A DNA stretch of 64,000 nucleotides from contig JAQNBH010000004.1 of assembly GCA_028752905.1 (NCBI GenBank), positions 32,391,189 through 32,455,188 of the forward strand, in the 5' to 3' direction. Below the pieces are notes generated by a model, which saw only the letters and a program-made list of their open reading frames with translations, searched no databases and had not been told where the DNA came from. The position numbers and the translations under genes are program-made. Of the stretch, positions 11,238-23,834 are shown piece by piece. The stretch comes from Cladorhizidae sp. MBARI D1340-BT2 (Eukaryota; Porifera; Demospongiae; Poecilosclerida; Cladorhizidae). Each line of letters opens with the position of its first letter. Position 1 is the stretch's first letter.

Positions 11238-11789
11238 CTAGATTTCTGTGACTCTCCAAGTCCATGTACAGGGGGAAGTAGTGAAGGCAGAATTCAGCCA
11301 CAAACACTCATTAATACTAGGTAATGAACTCCACACGGCTATCCAAGGTCCATGTACTTGAGATAGCCTGGCTGGATAGAGTTCATTGCCATGAAACCAA
11401 CACATGCTGGTAACTACTGACTTTATATTGTTATATGACAACTTGCAGAAGCTGTCAGCATTTGTGGAACAGCAGTAGTATTTCGCCAGAGCACTGGCCA
11501 CAATGACTTTTATACTACACGATTTTTTCATCCGGCCTCCTCTTCTGGGAGGGTAAGTGCAGTTCTCTATAGGAACAAGATCAGCGAGATCGGCCGTGCT
11601 CAAATTTCTTACATTGCCATTTTCTGATCTACAGAAATGCATTTGATTTCGAGCAGGATCTTCGGAGGAATTATGGAGAGGCTTGCCGACATCCATACTT
11701 TTATTTTGAACACAAGCTTTTGAGATCTCGGTTATAGAAAATATGATTAGTAGTATAAGCACTGCACATCCTTGGATGTTAATAACCAT
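11238..11789 (-). CDS. Candidate secreted cysteine-rich protein, 183 aa
   Basis: The ATG at 11789 opens a 183-residue frame. Residues 8-25 are strongly hydrophobic and end SKA|C, a good signal-peptide cleavage site. The predicted mature part has Cys at 26, 53, 77, 91, 106, 107, 115, 130, 162 and 174, including an adjacent CC pair. It also has N-glycosylation sequons at N40, N62 and N76, and basic pairs RR (82-83) and KK (88-89) that could be processed. No known family is recognised. The last ~50 residues overlap an imperfect inverted repeat (about 11320-11390) and look less protein-like, so the true gene may splice away near residue 125-130. It could be an extracellular factor or prohormone; that is inference. 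A CT dinucleotide run (11818-11841) lies just upstream. Confidence 0.45.
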   Translation of the reverse strand: MVINIQGCAVLILLIIFSITEISKACVQNKSMDVGKPLHNSSEDPARNQMHFCRSENGNVRNLSTADLADLVPIENCTYPPRRGGRMKKSCSIKVIVASALAKYYCCSTNADSFCKLSYNNIKSVVTSMCWFHGNELYPARLSQVHGPWIAVWSSLPSINECLWLNSAFTTSPCTWTWRVTEI

Positions 11790-12989
11790 TGTACTCGTCT
11801 CGGGACCAGTTCAGTTTCCTCTCTCTCTCTCTCTCTCTCTGTAGACAAGCACACACCACAACACATACAAAGAACAGTCATTTTACATTCATCCTTTCTA
11901 TTAGTTTGTGAAGGTGACTCACCTCTGCAGCCAACTGAGCTTCTTGCAGCCTAGGAAAAGCTGAAGCTATAAAATATTATATATGCTACATTCATCTCCA
12001 AAACAAACATTTGCTTTTATAGACATCTGGAAAAAAGAGGGAAAATCCCTGGTGGTTTCCACGGTGCTTTCCTATTTACATATGGGACTATCCTGCAATG
12101 CCGTCATCTCTATCTCTATATATAGCAATATGTGTTGCTAAAATTAGCATTCTGTTATGGCAAGTATGCACAATACTACAACATCAATGAGCTAATTGGA
12201 ATTCTAGTATGCTAAATTCTAGATTCCCGTGCACGTACTATTTGTGTAGCTATATTTTGGAGGAGGGTGGAATACTGTAGTGAGTGCATTGCTGAGTACA
12301 TGTAACACATACAAGGTCAATAATGTTCGTATTAAAAAAACAATATTGACTTGTAAAGAGGAAAGAAACATGACTGTACTCATGTAGCCCAGAATCTGTT
12401 TGAAGATCCTTTATGTGTTACCAGTGGTAGCATGCATATCATGTATACTATCTTTATATGGATGATAAAAGCAGTTGTACATGAGTTTAAATGGTAAATG
12501 GTCATTGATTTTTTTAATATCATTGGTAGAAGCAATTGGCAAAGAAATAAAGAAGCTGACGGGCAGATATTTGCATCATTATTCGAATCCATTGTATTTT
12601 TTGTGTGGGTTTGTTGTTGTTGCTGTTTGTATCTGGTGAATCAAGTCAAGTGGGATAATTGTAGCTCTTGTGTTAGTTTCTAACAATGTAAGCCTATGAA
12701 TAGAAAGTTCTCTAGCGAAGAACTCCATTCATTTGCAGATTCATAGAGTTATGCTCCCATGGTAACTGGTTAAATATGGCTACCTTTGGGCATCATAATC
12801 TGAAAAGCCACACCACTCAAACACTGGATGAAGTGCTTGGCATGTGTTAGCAGTTTTGTGCATGCTTCTTTGTTCTTGTCACTGTAGCCACCCCGCCATC
12901 ACCTTCATCACAGCCTCTTACCTCACCCACTGAACTGTCGAAATGCAAAGAGGTATGCATACAAACTTGTGGTTAGACATAATACAGCA
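11790..12989. other. Intergenic, no recognised feature
   Basis: AT-rich DNA with a (CT)n run at 11818-11841 next to the preceding gene's start. No supported gene or known repeat. Confidence 0.4.
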
Positions 12990-13330
12990 CTTACTATAAA
13001 CGTGGTATGTCCGAAGCCTCTTATATATATACAGTAGCATGCTAATGAACACAATAGCATGGTCTACTGTACATGTGGCATGTGCTGAAGTGTTGAGAAG
13101 CTTCTTGTGTATACAGTAGCGTGCTATTACTATTGGGCACAGTAGCATGTATACAGTAGCGTGCTATAACTATTGGGCACAGTATAGTCCACTATGCTTG
13201 TGGCATGTCCTAAAGTGTCGAGAAGCTTCTTCTGTATACAGTATAGCATGCTATTACTTATTGGGCACAGTAGCACGGTCCACTATGCTTGTGGCATGTC
13301 CTGAAGTGTTGTGAAGCTGTGGTTGCATGT
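12990..13330. repeat. Degenerate tandem repeat, about 85-100 bp unit, block 1
   Basis: Recurring elements GTGGCATGTCCTGAAGTGTT, GAGAAGCTTCTT, TATACAGTAGC and GGCACAGTAGCACGGTC repeat three to four times. The same family continues at 14320-14665; the sequence between looks like later insertion. Confidence 0.75.
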
Positions 13331-13954
13331 TAATATAAATAATGATATAATAATGTTGTCGTTAGAAAGCCACACCCTAAACAGGATTTATAGGTCATTT
13401 TGTGGCTTATGCCTCCTTTTAAACTGCTCGTGGTTTTGTATCTTCCCCTCCCCTCCCATCCCCTCCATCCTCTGCCCCTTCCTCAGGACATTAACTGCAG
13501 CCAGACTGAATAATAGATTTATGAGCCCCATCTCGGAATCATACATATTGATAGATATTGTTTCGGCAGCATGGTATTATATTCTCCATTGATGAAAATA
13601 CTCCATTGAAGAAAATATACAGTACAAATCCTCCCAAAACATGCCGGTTGTTTTGCATATAGCGTTAAAAATGGATGCCATGAACGTAAATAAATGCACA
13701 CCATAAACGCTAATCAACACAGCGGAAACAAATGAAGCGGAAATAAACTGTCTGCTTGGCAGTGCTTCAGCGCAAGTGCTTTGCAATTAAAACAAGAAGT
13801 GATGGTGCATTAGTAAGCCTCAGTTGAGTTTTGAGCATTTTTCAAGTCTTCTCTTCCTTCCAGAGCCTTCATTCTTCCCACCTGAAGTATTGCATGCAGT
13901 CTAGTCTAAGCGTCCTGTTCCGTACTTAAGTCAAACGTCAGTCCCATCAAAGAG
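13331..13954. other. Intergenic, no recognised feature
   Basis: Lies between the two blocks of the same degenerate tandem repeat. No supported gene. Confidence 0.4.
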
Positions 13955-14132
13955 CAGTGCAGTCGAGCATCCATCTCCTACCTGAAGCACTTTCATTCCA
14001 CAATCGAGCATAGGTCTCCACACCTCTTTCTTGCTATAAATATAGATTTATAGCAAGCTAGAGGTGCGGAGACCTATGCTCAATAGTAGAACAAAAGTGG
14101 TTCAGGTAAAGACAGATGCTTGACTGCACTAC
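13955..14132. repeat. Foldback hairpin element (MITE-like), about 85 bp arms
   Basis: The left arm (13955-14040) and right arm (14048-14132) are imperfect reverse complements around a few-base AT loop. For example GCATAGGTCTCCACACCTCT pairs with AGAGGTGCGGAGACCTATGC in register, and the outer CAGTGCAGTCGAGCATC pairs with GATGCTTGACTGCACT. No coding capacity. A miniature foldback transposon is the simplest reading. Confidence 0.7.
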
Positions 14133-14319
14133 TGAGTCATGTGATCCGACCTACTGTCATATGATCCACCATGCCTGGAATCATTTGAATGATATTGTCA
14201 TTACCGAAGAAGACAGATGCTGCCGAAGTGCCTGTTTCAACTTCGATTTATGAGATAGGAATATGATATGATTCATTATGTTACATTTTAAAATAATTCC
14301 CACTTCAATTAATCTTTAA

Positions 14320-14665
14320 GTGTTGAGAAGCCTTATGTATAATATGAAGCATGCTATTGCTAATGTGATGCAGTAGCACGGTCTGTCATCATGTGTCGTG
14401 TCTTGAACATATTGAGAAGCCTCAAGTATATAGTATATAGAAGCATGCTATTGCTAACAGTAGCACGGTCTACCATGCATGTGCCATGTCCCGAAGTATT
14501 GAGAATCCTTATATATATACAATGGTGTCTAATAGATACAGTAGATTGACCTACACCATGTTGCATGTCCTGAACTATTGAGAAGCTTTATCTATATACA
14601 GCAGTGTCTAATAAACAGTGTAACACAGTCTATTGTCATGCGGCTATTGAGAAGCCATACAGTAT
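14320..14665. repeat. Degenerate tandem repeat, about 85-100 bp unit, block 2
   Basis: Same family as 12990-13330 (AGTAGCACGGTCTACCATGC, TGTCCCGAAGTATTGAGAA, ATATATACA), three to four diverged copies. Confidence 0.75.
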
Positions 14666-14810
14666 GTGTAATCAGTCATGAACAGTCTATGGAACTTAAC
14701 CTTTCACCTTGAAAATCAGATGCGTTGGCACTTTCATCATGGAACTGGTAAAGGTTTTCTAAGTAATGCATCCCCATGGCATTTGCATTCACAGCATCAT
14801 TGCAATGAAG

Positions 14811-15370
14811 TTTGCAAAGTAGAGCTAGCTCCAGACGAGAAGATTTGCTGGTTGTTTTAGTGTCCACCAGTGCCTCTACTTTAGCTGTTTCTGATTGCTC
14901 ATGTTCTCAAAAACTTCCAAATTGCAGACTTCAGCTCACATGATCATTGCAATGAAGTTTGCAAACTAGAGGAGCTAGCTCCAGGCGAGAGGATTTGCTG
15001 GTTGTTTTAGTGTCCTCCACCAGTGCCTCTAATTTAGCTGTTTCTGATTGCTCATGTTCTCAAAAACTTCCAAATTGCAGACTTCAGCTCACATGATCAT
15101 TGCAATGAAGTTTGCAAACTAGAGGAGCCGAGAGGATTTGCTGGTTGTTTTAGTGTCCACCAGTGCCTCTACTTTAGCTGTTTCTGATTGCTCATGTTCT
15201 CAAAAACTTCCAAATTGTAGACTTCATCTCACACGATCATTGCAATGAAGTTTGCAAGCTAGTTCCTGGCGAGAGGATTTACTGGTTGTTTTTGTGTCCA
15301 CCAGTGCCTCTACTTTAGCTTCCTGGTTGCTCATATTATCAAATTGTAGACTTCAGCTCCATCCAAATCT
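14811..15370. repeat. Tandem repeat, about 140-153 bp unit, 4 copies
   Basis: The motif TGCAATGAAGTTTGCAAACT begins at 14811, 14948, 15101 and 15241. It is followed each time by a GCTGGTTGTTTTAGTGTCC block and a TTCTCAAAAACTTCCAAATT block. Copies differ by small indels; the last is truncated. Confidence 0.9.
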
Positions 15371-16616
15371 GCAAGTGGATCGTCATCACTAGTTATCTTG
15401 TTAGCTTCACATAATATGATTACGACAAAAATCTATATACTGAGTGCATGTGAAGTGTGCTTACTACGTACTTACGAACCAAGGTCGGTGGAAGCTCTTT
15501 TGGATTGGTCAAGCCAATTATTAAGTTAACTCAATCATATCAAGCGCATGTGAGTCTTAACATCTCTGATGTCCCTGATGAAGGCTAGAGCATCTAGTCC
15601 AAACACGGAGAGGTAAATTTCATGTTGATTATTGAGAGGGTCAATGTAATTGATAATAATTGTTTCATGGGGACATATTGTGTATGTGGCCAAAGTTGTG
15701 GTGCTGTTTTCAATAGTATTTAAAATAATTAGCATGTGCACATGTAAGATCTTCAAATGCTCTCTTGCGACATGGTTGAATTCCAGTATGACCTCACTCG
15801 GCGTATAGCACTAAAGGTTCCACAGTTCTGAAATCTCATGTGTGATTTTCATGCTGACTTCATTACCTTGATCTTCTGCAGAGTATCATTTGCAGTCATA
15901 TTCTAGGGAAGTTCGTGGAAGTGTGTGTATAATGCTCTGCGTTCTTCAGCTTGTATTCATTTAGCCACACCACTCCATGCAAGAAGTAGTGAGATAAATA
16001 CTCCATCGTAGCCTGCATTGACTTCATATCTTTGAAAAGGACAGACATCAATAACAGAAGCAAGCATTGATGTCATAGAAGGTAGAGTACACGTAAATAC
16101 AAAGGCCAGTTAATTTCTCAAGCACACTTAACTTGTCATCCACCCTTCAAATGACCATAAAATCTAAATAATGATTATGTAATTAATTTACTATATATGA
16201 TTTACTTACAGTGTGAACTCCATCTTTTATCAAGCGTTCTAATAAAACGTTGCACAAGTCCGTCGAGTGGGATTCGTGACACATAATGCACAATCACAGA
16301 AACTAATACCTACTTAGACTTTGTTTATTCATTAATTACATATATGGATTATTGAATGGTGAAGAAGAACACTGGGAAATATACAAGCCCTGACTGAGTA
16401 ATGGGATGAACTATTATGCACAAGATTACTGCCTGGTTTCAAGCAACTTGGCTTTAATCAATGATGGTTGACAAGTATGATGAATATTATACTAATCAGA
16501 AACATGTATGATAATGACAATACAAAATACATGGAATTATTATAAGCTACACATGTACATGTACAGCTATATAGCTACACTCTAATGTTACCATTGGGTT
16601 GTCTTCAACCCAAAGC
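15371..16616. other. Intergenic, no recognised feature
   Basis: AT-rich. The minus-strand frame 15535-15756 has no recognisable domain. No repeat noticed. Confidence 0.35.
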
Positions 16617-17060
16617 TTCAAAAGCTGATGAAAGTTTTCCATCTTCCATCTTCTTTGCCAACCTAGAAACCTTAAGTTTGACATGATATTCATTAAACAA
16701 GAGTTATTAGTAGCCATCTGATGAGCATACTCAGATGAAAGTAATTTCCCCAAATACCCAGTGGAGTAGGTATGGCCTCAATGAAATCAACTGCCTCACT
16801 GTAAGATGTACATGAATTATGTTTCCTGAAAGTTCAAAAGCTGATGAAAGTTTTCCATCTTCCATCTTCTTTGCCAACCTAGAAACCTTAAGTTTGACAT
16901 GATATTCATTAAACAAGAGTTATTAGTAGCCATCTGATGAGCATACTCAGATGAAAGTAATTTCCCCAAATACCCAGTGGAGTAAGTATGGCCTAAGTAT
17001 GGCCTCAATGAAATCAACTGCCTCACTGTAAGATGTACATGAATTATGTTTCCTGAAAGT
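16617..17060. repeat. Direct tandem duplication, 216 bp offset
   Basis: 16617-16832 and 16833-17060 are nearly identical (both contain TTTTCCATCTTCCATCTTCT and TACTCAGATGAAAGTAATTT). The second copy has a small extra duplication of TATGGCCTAAG near 16985. Near-identity suggests a recent event. Confidence 0.9.
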
Positions 17061-19944
17061 CTTTGTACAATCTTTCCAGTTATAAACCTCCTGTTTACAC
17101 TATCAAGTGTAATATATATATAAGCCAGGAATATAGCTGCTAGCTAGCAATAGCTAGTTACTACAGCTTGATAGCAAATTAAAGCTATCAATAGACAGTT
17201 AGTCTGACTGGATCCTCACTGCCTCTTTCAAATATACATTTCTGGAGGGTCTTCTGCCAAATATGGGGGAAATATATCATTGCTCTGATTATAGTGCTAA
17301 TTTGCGACCTTGAAACCAAACAGCTTGGAAAGACAGGTATTTGATCCTCTTTCTCCCTTAAGACTTGGAAAGGCAAATATGGTTGGAGAATAGTGCTGAA
17401 AGACACATTAGGGTTGCTGTACCTCCGCCAACAAAATTACCCAATTGATGCGGAGCTAGTTGTTGCCAAACAGTCAACTATCAGTGCACGTATAATGCAT
17501 TTTAGCTGAAATTGGTCCGGACTGGCCAGACCGGTTCTACTGCCAATGCTATACAGTGCTGATGCATGCCCTGCCAGTCGCTGAGATGGTGCAACCAGGA
17601 TTCAGGAAGTTGGTGTCAGAGTCCCTGCAACAACTCTGGTTGTTTATAGGCCATGCTCTCCCCAAGTGCTCCATGTGGGAATATCATTGGGGTGTGAGGG
17701 GGAAAAAAAGATGTCCATAGAACTCCTTCCCCATACTTCGTAAATTTATACATTATCAACAGTTCAGAAATATGTCAGTGGAGAGGTTATTGCTGAGCAC
17801 AAACTGTATGTATGGGAAGAAGGCAGAGCCATAATTGCCTATAATTTGAGCAACTTCTTTTTACTGGCCTAGCCTGTTGGATCTAGGAGAGCTAAATGAC
17901 TTTTCAGGTAGTGTGATGGCTGCTAAATTCCATGAAGACTTCCTAGGTGCAGTGTGCAGTGAGGCCTTAGCAGAGGGGGAAAGTGGGAATTTCACTGCTC
18001 TTTTGATTGGACTAACCTTTCTGTGAATCTGACCTATATGTATCTGTCGATTGACTTCCCAATCTGAAAATATCAAAAAGAACTTTCATCTGCAGATCGG
18101 CCAGTTCCCAACCATGGATTATGTGCTACTCCATGTGGCATCTCACCTGCAAATCATGCAGCAATGACGAACCCCAAAATAAGAAACTGGGACATGGAAC
18201 CCTTTAGAATATGTGCACTAAAATAATATTCTGTGTGTACAATCTGGAACGTCGAGTAAAGTTATGCTGAGTTTTCACCAGAAATATCAGAGCTTCATCT
18301 ACTTTCTGAGTGTGTGAAATGGCTTCTGTGGAAGAACAGAAAAATATTTATGAAGGTTAATTGTAGATAACTAGGGAAGATTTGGTAATGATGCTGGTGG
18401 ATGTGCGAGCAGAAATACAGTTACCAATCTTTGATGTGCACATAAAAAAGGAACTCTGCACATCTGTGTAACTAGGCGATGTCTTGTTGTTTAACACTGT
18501 TGCTTATGTGTACTTTGTCATGACATTTCAGTGTGGGGAAATTACAACAACCCAAATCAATTTGTCCGAGTACAATCAATTTTGTGCTGCCATTCTAAGA
18601 CTTCGCAAAATTATACCTACACAAATAGACACAGGTTAACATTATAATCTTTCATACAGGCATACGTAAATGTTTAATTTAAAGAGGCTGTGCGCATGTG
18701 CATATTCTAGTTTATTAGTATTGCTCGGACATTTGGGCAGAGCAAAATTGATTTTTGTCCAGATGAGATGTTCAAAAAATGTCTTGATGTCAGACTGCAA
18801 TTTCTTGCACTGCATTTGGTATTCTGCATTGCATAATAGACAGCGAAGATAACCTTCACTGAGTTCCAATAGGATGCATATAAACATCAATATGACACAC
18901 CATGAATGGGCTTGGCGATGTGGGAGAGGGAGGAGAGAGAGAGGGGGTGTGGGTGGAATTCAGCCAACCTGTAAATAGACATAGTCTAGAACTGTTCCAG
19001 ACCTGTAGCTTACAAACAGAATTTACAACCAGAATATATTTGCCGTGATGGCAATTCCCATTGGAATGTGATGATACTCTTCTTTGTTATGTCTCCTCAT
19101 TCTTGCTCGGGCCAGATCTGATACAGATTGATTGGGCATTATATCCAATAGCTACAGATTTCTCTGATGTTTGTGTCAGGTGGGATGGCGGCTCGCCTAT
19201 TGCTGCCTACACCCATCTTTTTATGTAGTGGGAGGATAAGTTCAATTCTCCTTGCTGTCTCTGATAGAACACAGTCATGTCTCCAAGTATAGCATCAATG
19301 TCCAGACACGACAACTATTTAGGATGTGGGCAGTTCTTGGTCGAAAGTTTGCACTAGTAGTCGTGGTGTATCTTCCAGCAGGAGAGATTAACTGGTGTAG
19401 AAAGTCTCCAAACATGGCATTAGGCGAAACCATATATATATATATCTGGTAAGGGCATATTGTACCAGGGGAAATTAATGATTGTACTACGCACACAAGT
19501 GATGTGACTCCTTCCATGTTTTAACTATATCCTTGAAATGAGATTATACCCAGATCAAATCAAGATGTCTGTCCTACTAAACCGTTTTCTGTTGGGAAAA
19601 AGAGATTTTTTTCTTCGATGGACAGTTGCTTTAGTCATTGAGCATGAACTACCTTTACGTCGGACCAAAGTTGCTAAGTACGTTATCTTTGTTGAAAACC
19701 TTCAGACTAACGTATGTATAAATTTGAAATTCAAAGATAATGCAACTTAATAGATAGCCTGCCAATAATCTACAGGTGGGTGCCCATTCTGGAAAATTTA
19801 CAGATTGGGCAGGTCGGATCGATCAGATTCACAGAAAGATTGGAATTCATGTCTCCAAACTCAAATTCAGCAAAATAATTCAATTGAGATTTCTGTTAAT
19901 GTCACATGTTTTCAATGCACCCCTCCCATCTCATTTTCCCATGA
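17061..19944. other. Intergenic, one weak inverted pair
   Basis: No gene is supported. 18010-18070 on the minus strand resembles 19798-19845 on the plus strand (shared CAGATTGGG and AGATTCACAGAAAG), so a decayed dispersed or inverted repeat may lie here. A G/A-rich tract occurs near 18925-18950. Confidence 0.4.
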
Positions 19945-21110
19945 ACCAATGGGCTTCCTGATCTCTGCCATGAGCAATGGACTTCCTGATCTCTGCCACC
20001 AGCCAATAGACTTCCTGATCTGTCACGAGCGATGGACTACCTGATCTCTGCCACAAGCCAATGGACTTTCTGGTCTCTGCCAAGAGTAGTGGACTTCCTG
20101 GTCTCTGCCACCAGCCAATCAACTTCTTGATCTCTGTCACGAGCGATGGACTTCCTGATCTCTGCCACGAGCCAATGGACTTCCTGATCTCTGCCACGAG
20201 CAATGGACTGGCTGATCTCTGCCACCAGCCAATAGACTTCCTGATCTCTGTCACGAGCGATGGACTTCCTGATCTCTGCCATGAGCCAATGGACTTCCTG
20301 ATCTCTGCCACGAGCAGTGGACTTCCTGATCTCTGCCACCAGCCAATCGACTTCCTGATCTCTGTCATGAGCGATTGACTTCCTGATCTCTGCCACGAGC
20401 CAATGGACTTCCTGATCTCTGCCACGAGCAATGGACTTCCTGATCTCTGCCATGAGCAATGGACTTCCTAATCTCTGCCACCAGCCAATAGACTTCCTGA
20501 TCTCTGTCACGAGCGATGGACTTCCTGATCTCTGCCACGAGCCAATGGACTTCCTGATCTCTGCCACGAGCAATGGACTTCCTGATCTCTGCCACCAGCC
20601 AATCGACTTCCTGATCTCTGTCATGAGCGATGGACTTCCTGATCTCTGGCACGAGCCAATGGACTTCCTGATCTCTGCCACGAGCAATGGACTTCCTGAT
20701 CTCTGAAACGAGCCAATGATCTCTGCCATGAGCCAATGGACTTCCTGATCTCTGCCACGAGCCAATGGACTTCCTGATCTCTGCCACGAGAAATGGACTT
20801 CCTGATCTCTGCCACGAGCTTCCTCTTCACTGCCCCGAGCAATGGACTTCCTGATCTCTGCCACGAGCGAGGACTTCCTGTTCTCTGCCACGAGCAATGG
20901 ACTTCCTGATCTCGGCCACGAGCAATGGACTTCTTATCCCTGCCACGAGAAATGGACTTCCTGATCTCTGCCACGAGCAATGGACTTCCTGATCTCTGCC
21001 ACGAGCAATGGACTTCCTGATCTCTGCCACGAGCAATGGACTTCCTGATCTCTGCCACGAGCAATGGACGTCCTGATCTCTGCCATGAGCAATGGACTTT
21101 CTGATCTCTG
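19945..21110. repeat. Satellite, 28-30 bp monomer, about 40 copies, with 114 bp higher-order repeat
   Basis: The monomer is built on GGACTTCCTGATCTCTGCCA plus a variable tail (CGAGCAAT, CGAGCCAAT, CCAGCCAAT, CATGAGCGAT). In the left half the CCACCAGCCA variant recurs at about 19995, 20107, 20221, 20335, 20477 and 20591. Spacing is about 112-114 bp, once 142 (=114+28), so four monomers form a higher-order unit. The right half (from about 20640) is more uniform single monomers. Frames stay open because the unit lacks stop codons on the minus strand; I do not call a gene. Confidence 0.95.
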
Positions 21111-23367
21111 CGTAGGTATCTTCTCAAAACTGGGAAATATGTTTCATTAATTAACTTGCATTCACACTCTGATCACAATACTTATTCTCAGCTATATAGG
21201 GACTCACAAATGTGGTAATCCATTGGGTTGAATTCCGATGATTATGGATGCCAGTCATCCTTCTTAATGAACTTGGTCTCAACTTCCGCAAAGTGTTCTT
21301 ACGTGACTTTACTGGTATGGGGTGTGGCCCCATCCTATATAGTTGTTGTCTGGGTACGGGCGATGACAGTCGGAAAGGAGGCCATTATCCACGAGTTTCA
21401 TGTCACTTGCAGAATTAACCTTGGTTTTCCAATGTATCCTTGTATTTTCTCTCTCAGTAGCACCTGGTGATACCATGATCTTAAAGTTTTGTGATAAAAT
21501 CTGGAAACTGAAATTTCCTTCTTCCTCGTACTATACAGTACACATCATTCTGTCTATTCCACACCATTTAAACCTTCTTCGACAGCGAACATGTTGCATT
21601 AACATTCTTCTTATCATTTAATCGCTTGCAATGAGTTTTCCTCTTCAACAATTTTAACAGTTTCATCACATGATGAGACACTTTAATCCTCTTGAAAGCC
21701 TCGAGGCTGAATAGGTCAACAATAAACTCCCAGCGATTTTTAACGCTGTGATTTGTGCATTTCCAGTTGGTCCTTCTGGAATGCTCTCATTTCCTCGACA
21801 TAGTCAATGTTCTGCTGCGAACAGGCAGTCCTAGGCTGGCCACTCCCTGGCTAGTGGATCCCGTTGTCTCGATCTTTTTAATATCCTATAAATCGACCAT
21901 GTGCTCCAAGTCCTTTCATGGGAATTTTTGAGCAATCTTTGGTCCCACACTGGCAAAACTAGTCTCAATCAAAAACTGCTGTCAACTACGTTGAAAACAG
22001 ATGTGTACAGACTAAAGTGAACAGATTTTCGAATTTTAGCAAGGCCTCAGAATTACTGTAAACCTTACCCTGTCAGCATCTACAATGCATACAAACACCA
22101 TGGCACCATTGACCCTATTTCCCAGTTGGCATATGACACTTGATTGACAGGTGACAGATTGAAGAATGCCTGGCAGCTGCATGATATTTAACTTAATTCT
22201 GACAAGCTTTTTTGGACAATGTTTGGACAATGATTTATGTTTTTAGCACCACAGGGTTTATACAAAAGGTATCGAGTTTAAATGTTCTCATGCCAGAGAC
22301 AATATCATGAATTGGTATTAAGAGAGTGTTTTGAAGTGTTGAGATTTTAAGTTGGGAGTGCCACACCAGCTCATAAAAGTTTCAATGCCACTTCATTATT
22401 TGCTCCTTATTGGACATCCCACAACATTTCGGCTCTCAAGGATGACTTCAACACACTCTATTTTCAGGTAGTATGTCGTTCAAAACACAAGGCTGGGTTT
22501 CAGTGATGAGCCTTTCTGTATTAGTGCATGGCATCTGTACCTAGCTGTGTACAATCTGGATCTGTAATACATGTACTAGCCAATAATAATGACTTTCTAT
22601 GTGTTGTTCCTACATTAGTATTACTACCCCAAGGCATAATAATTTTATAAGTCTATTTCCTGGAAGCCCAAGTGCGTGTTTAAATAATTATTTTATTTTA
22701 TTTGTCAGAATGATGGTCAAGGCATGCATGGTCTAATGAAGGAGTGCACACTATTTCTTTCAGAGTAGTGTAGAGTAGGCGAGTTATTCCCGGTCCCAGA
22801 GTAATCATTGGGGACTATCTACTTGAGGATAAAGGCAGTCCAACAGTTGGGGGAACTATTGATATCTGTTGCTGTTGTAGCCTGGCTTCAATCCATCTGG
22901 GCTTTGCTTTCTTATCATGTTCATTTTTTCAGGAGGGTTAGGCTGTATAAAGCATCCTTGTACGATTACTTTCAGCTGGCATCAAATACTTTAAGGATCC
23001 TCTTAAAAAAAGAAGCAGATTTAAAGAAATTCCTTTAAAGTATCAAATGAAATTTCTACCTTTTATCTCTACTAGTTCTCTATCTCTCTGCTAAAGAGAG
23101 ATGGGAAGTCTTGATGGAATTGAACAGCCTAAGTCATTTGTTCCTCTCAATCCAACAGACGTGATCTATTAAAAGCGGTTGCTCTCAATAGAGACAACTT
23201 AGTCTAATTCATGTATACATGATCACAAAGTGCGGGATACAAGTTTTATGGATGTGTTCTTGTCTTCTCTCTCTCTCGTGTTTGTGTAGTGCTCTCCCAA
23301 TATAGAGAATGCCGGTTAGCATTGCCTCAATATACCACCATTGCTCTATTTCTTCTTTCTTTTGCAG
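21111..23367. other. Intergenic or intronic, no recognised gene
   Basis: No repeat or domain recognised. A strong acceptor-like TTCATTTTTTCAG occurs at about 22924-22934, followed by a short open stretch ending at 23038, which might be an exon, but nothing else supports it. Confidence 0.35.
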
Positions 23368-23625
23368 GACAATGCAAATCTTCTGAAGCACTTTCAAAAT
23401 CTGAAATCTGAGAACCTCAAAACGGTCAGAGACTATCCAGAGGTCACCACCAAAGTGTATAGAAGAATCGATGGAGGTGATAGTGATTTTGCTAGACAGA
23501 TTGTCTACTCGAAGCTCAAATCTCAAAAGTTTATTGAAAACATAGGGAAACGAGTTCTGCAAGGCCTTCTCACAGATTTGTACACTATGGACTGGTATTA
23601 TGGTACTGACAGCAACTGCGACTAG
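23368..23625 (+). CDS. Possible 3'-terminal exon of unknown gene, 85 codons
   Basis: A strong splice acceptor (TTCTTCTTTCTTTTGCAG, ending 23367) is followed in phase 0 by 85 codons to a stop at 23625, beginning DNANLLKHFQNL and ending GTDSNCD. The predicted segment is charged and soluble with no transmembrane part. I do not recognise the family, and no convincing upstream exon was found; the acceptor-led stretch at 22935-23038 is one candidate. It may instead be a remnant of a transposon gene. Confidence 0.3.
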   Translation, partial: DNANLLKHFQNLKSENLKTVRDYPEVTTKVYRRIDGGDSDFARQIVYSKLKSQKFIENIGKRVLQGLLTDLYTMDWYYGTDSNCD

Positions 23626-23834
23626 AAGTTGACATAGTGGCACTAACTCCTTACCGAGACAGCATTTCCTACTACATATATCCATGTAAAGTTTAACGTC
23701 TGATTACATCGTTGAACACCAAATTTATCAAAATGAACAAAGTTTCCAGACTCCAGGACTTTAATGGATGTTTTTTTGAGAGGAGATTTCTGAACCACCT
23801 GGCTACCTCAATGCCTCTGGCTACAGACTGAGCT

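Noticed and set aside
19931..21127. 286-codon minus-strand frame through the satellite
   Set aside because: The repeat unit lacks stops; overlapping frames on both strands are equally open, and no promoter, splice or polyA context was seen.
23209..23685. 158-codon minus-strand frame
   Set aside because: The opposite strand has a strong acceptor followed by a better-looking exon; this frame appears to be its shadow.
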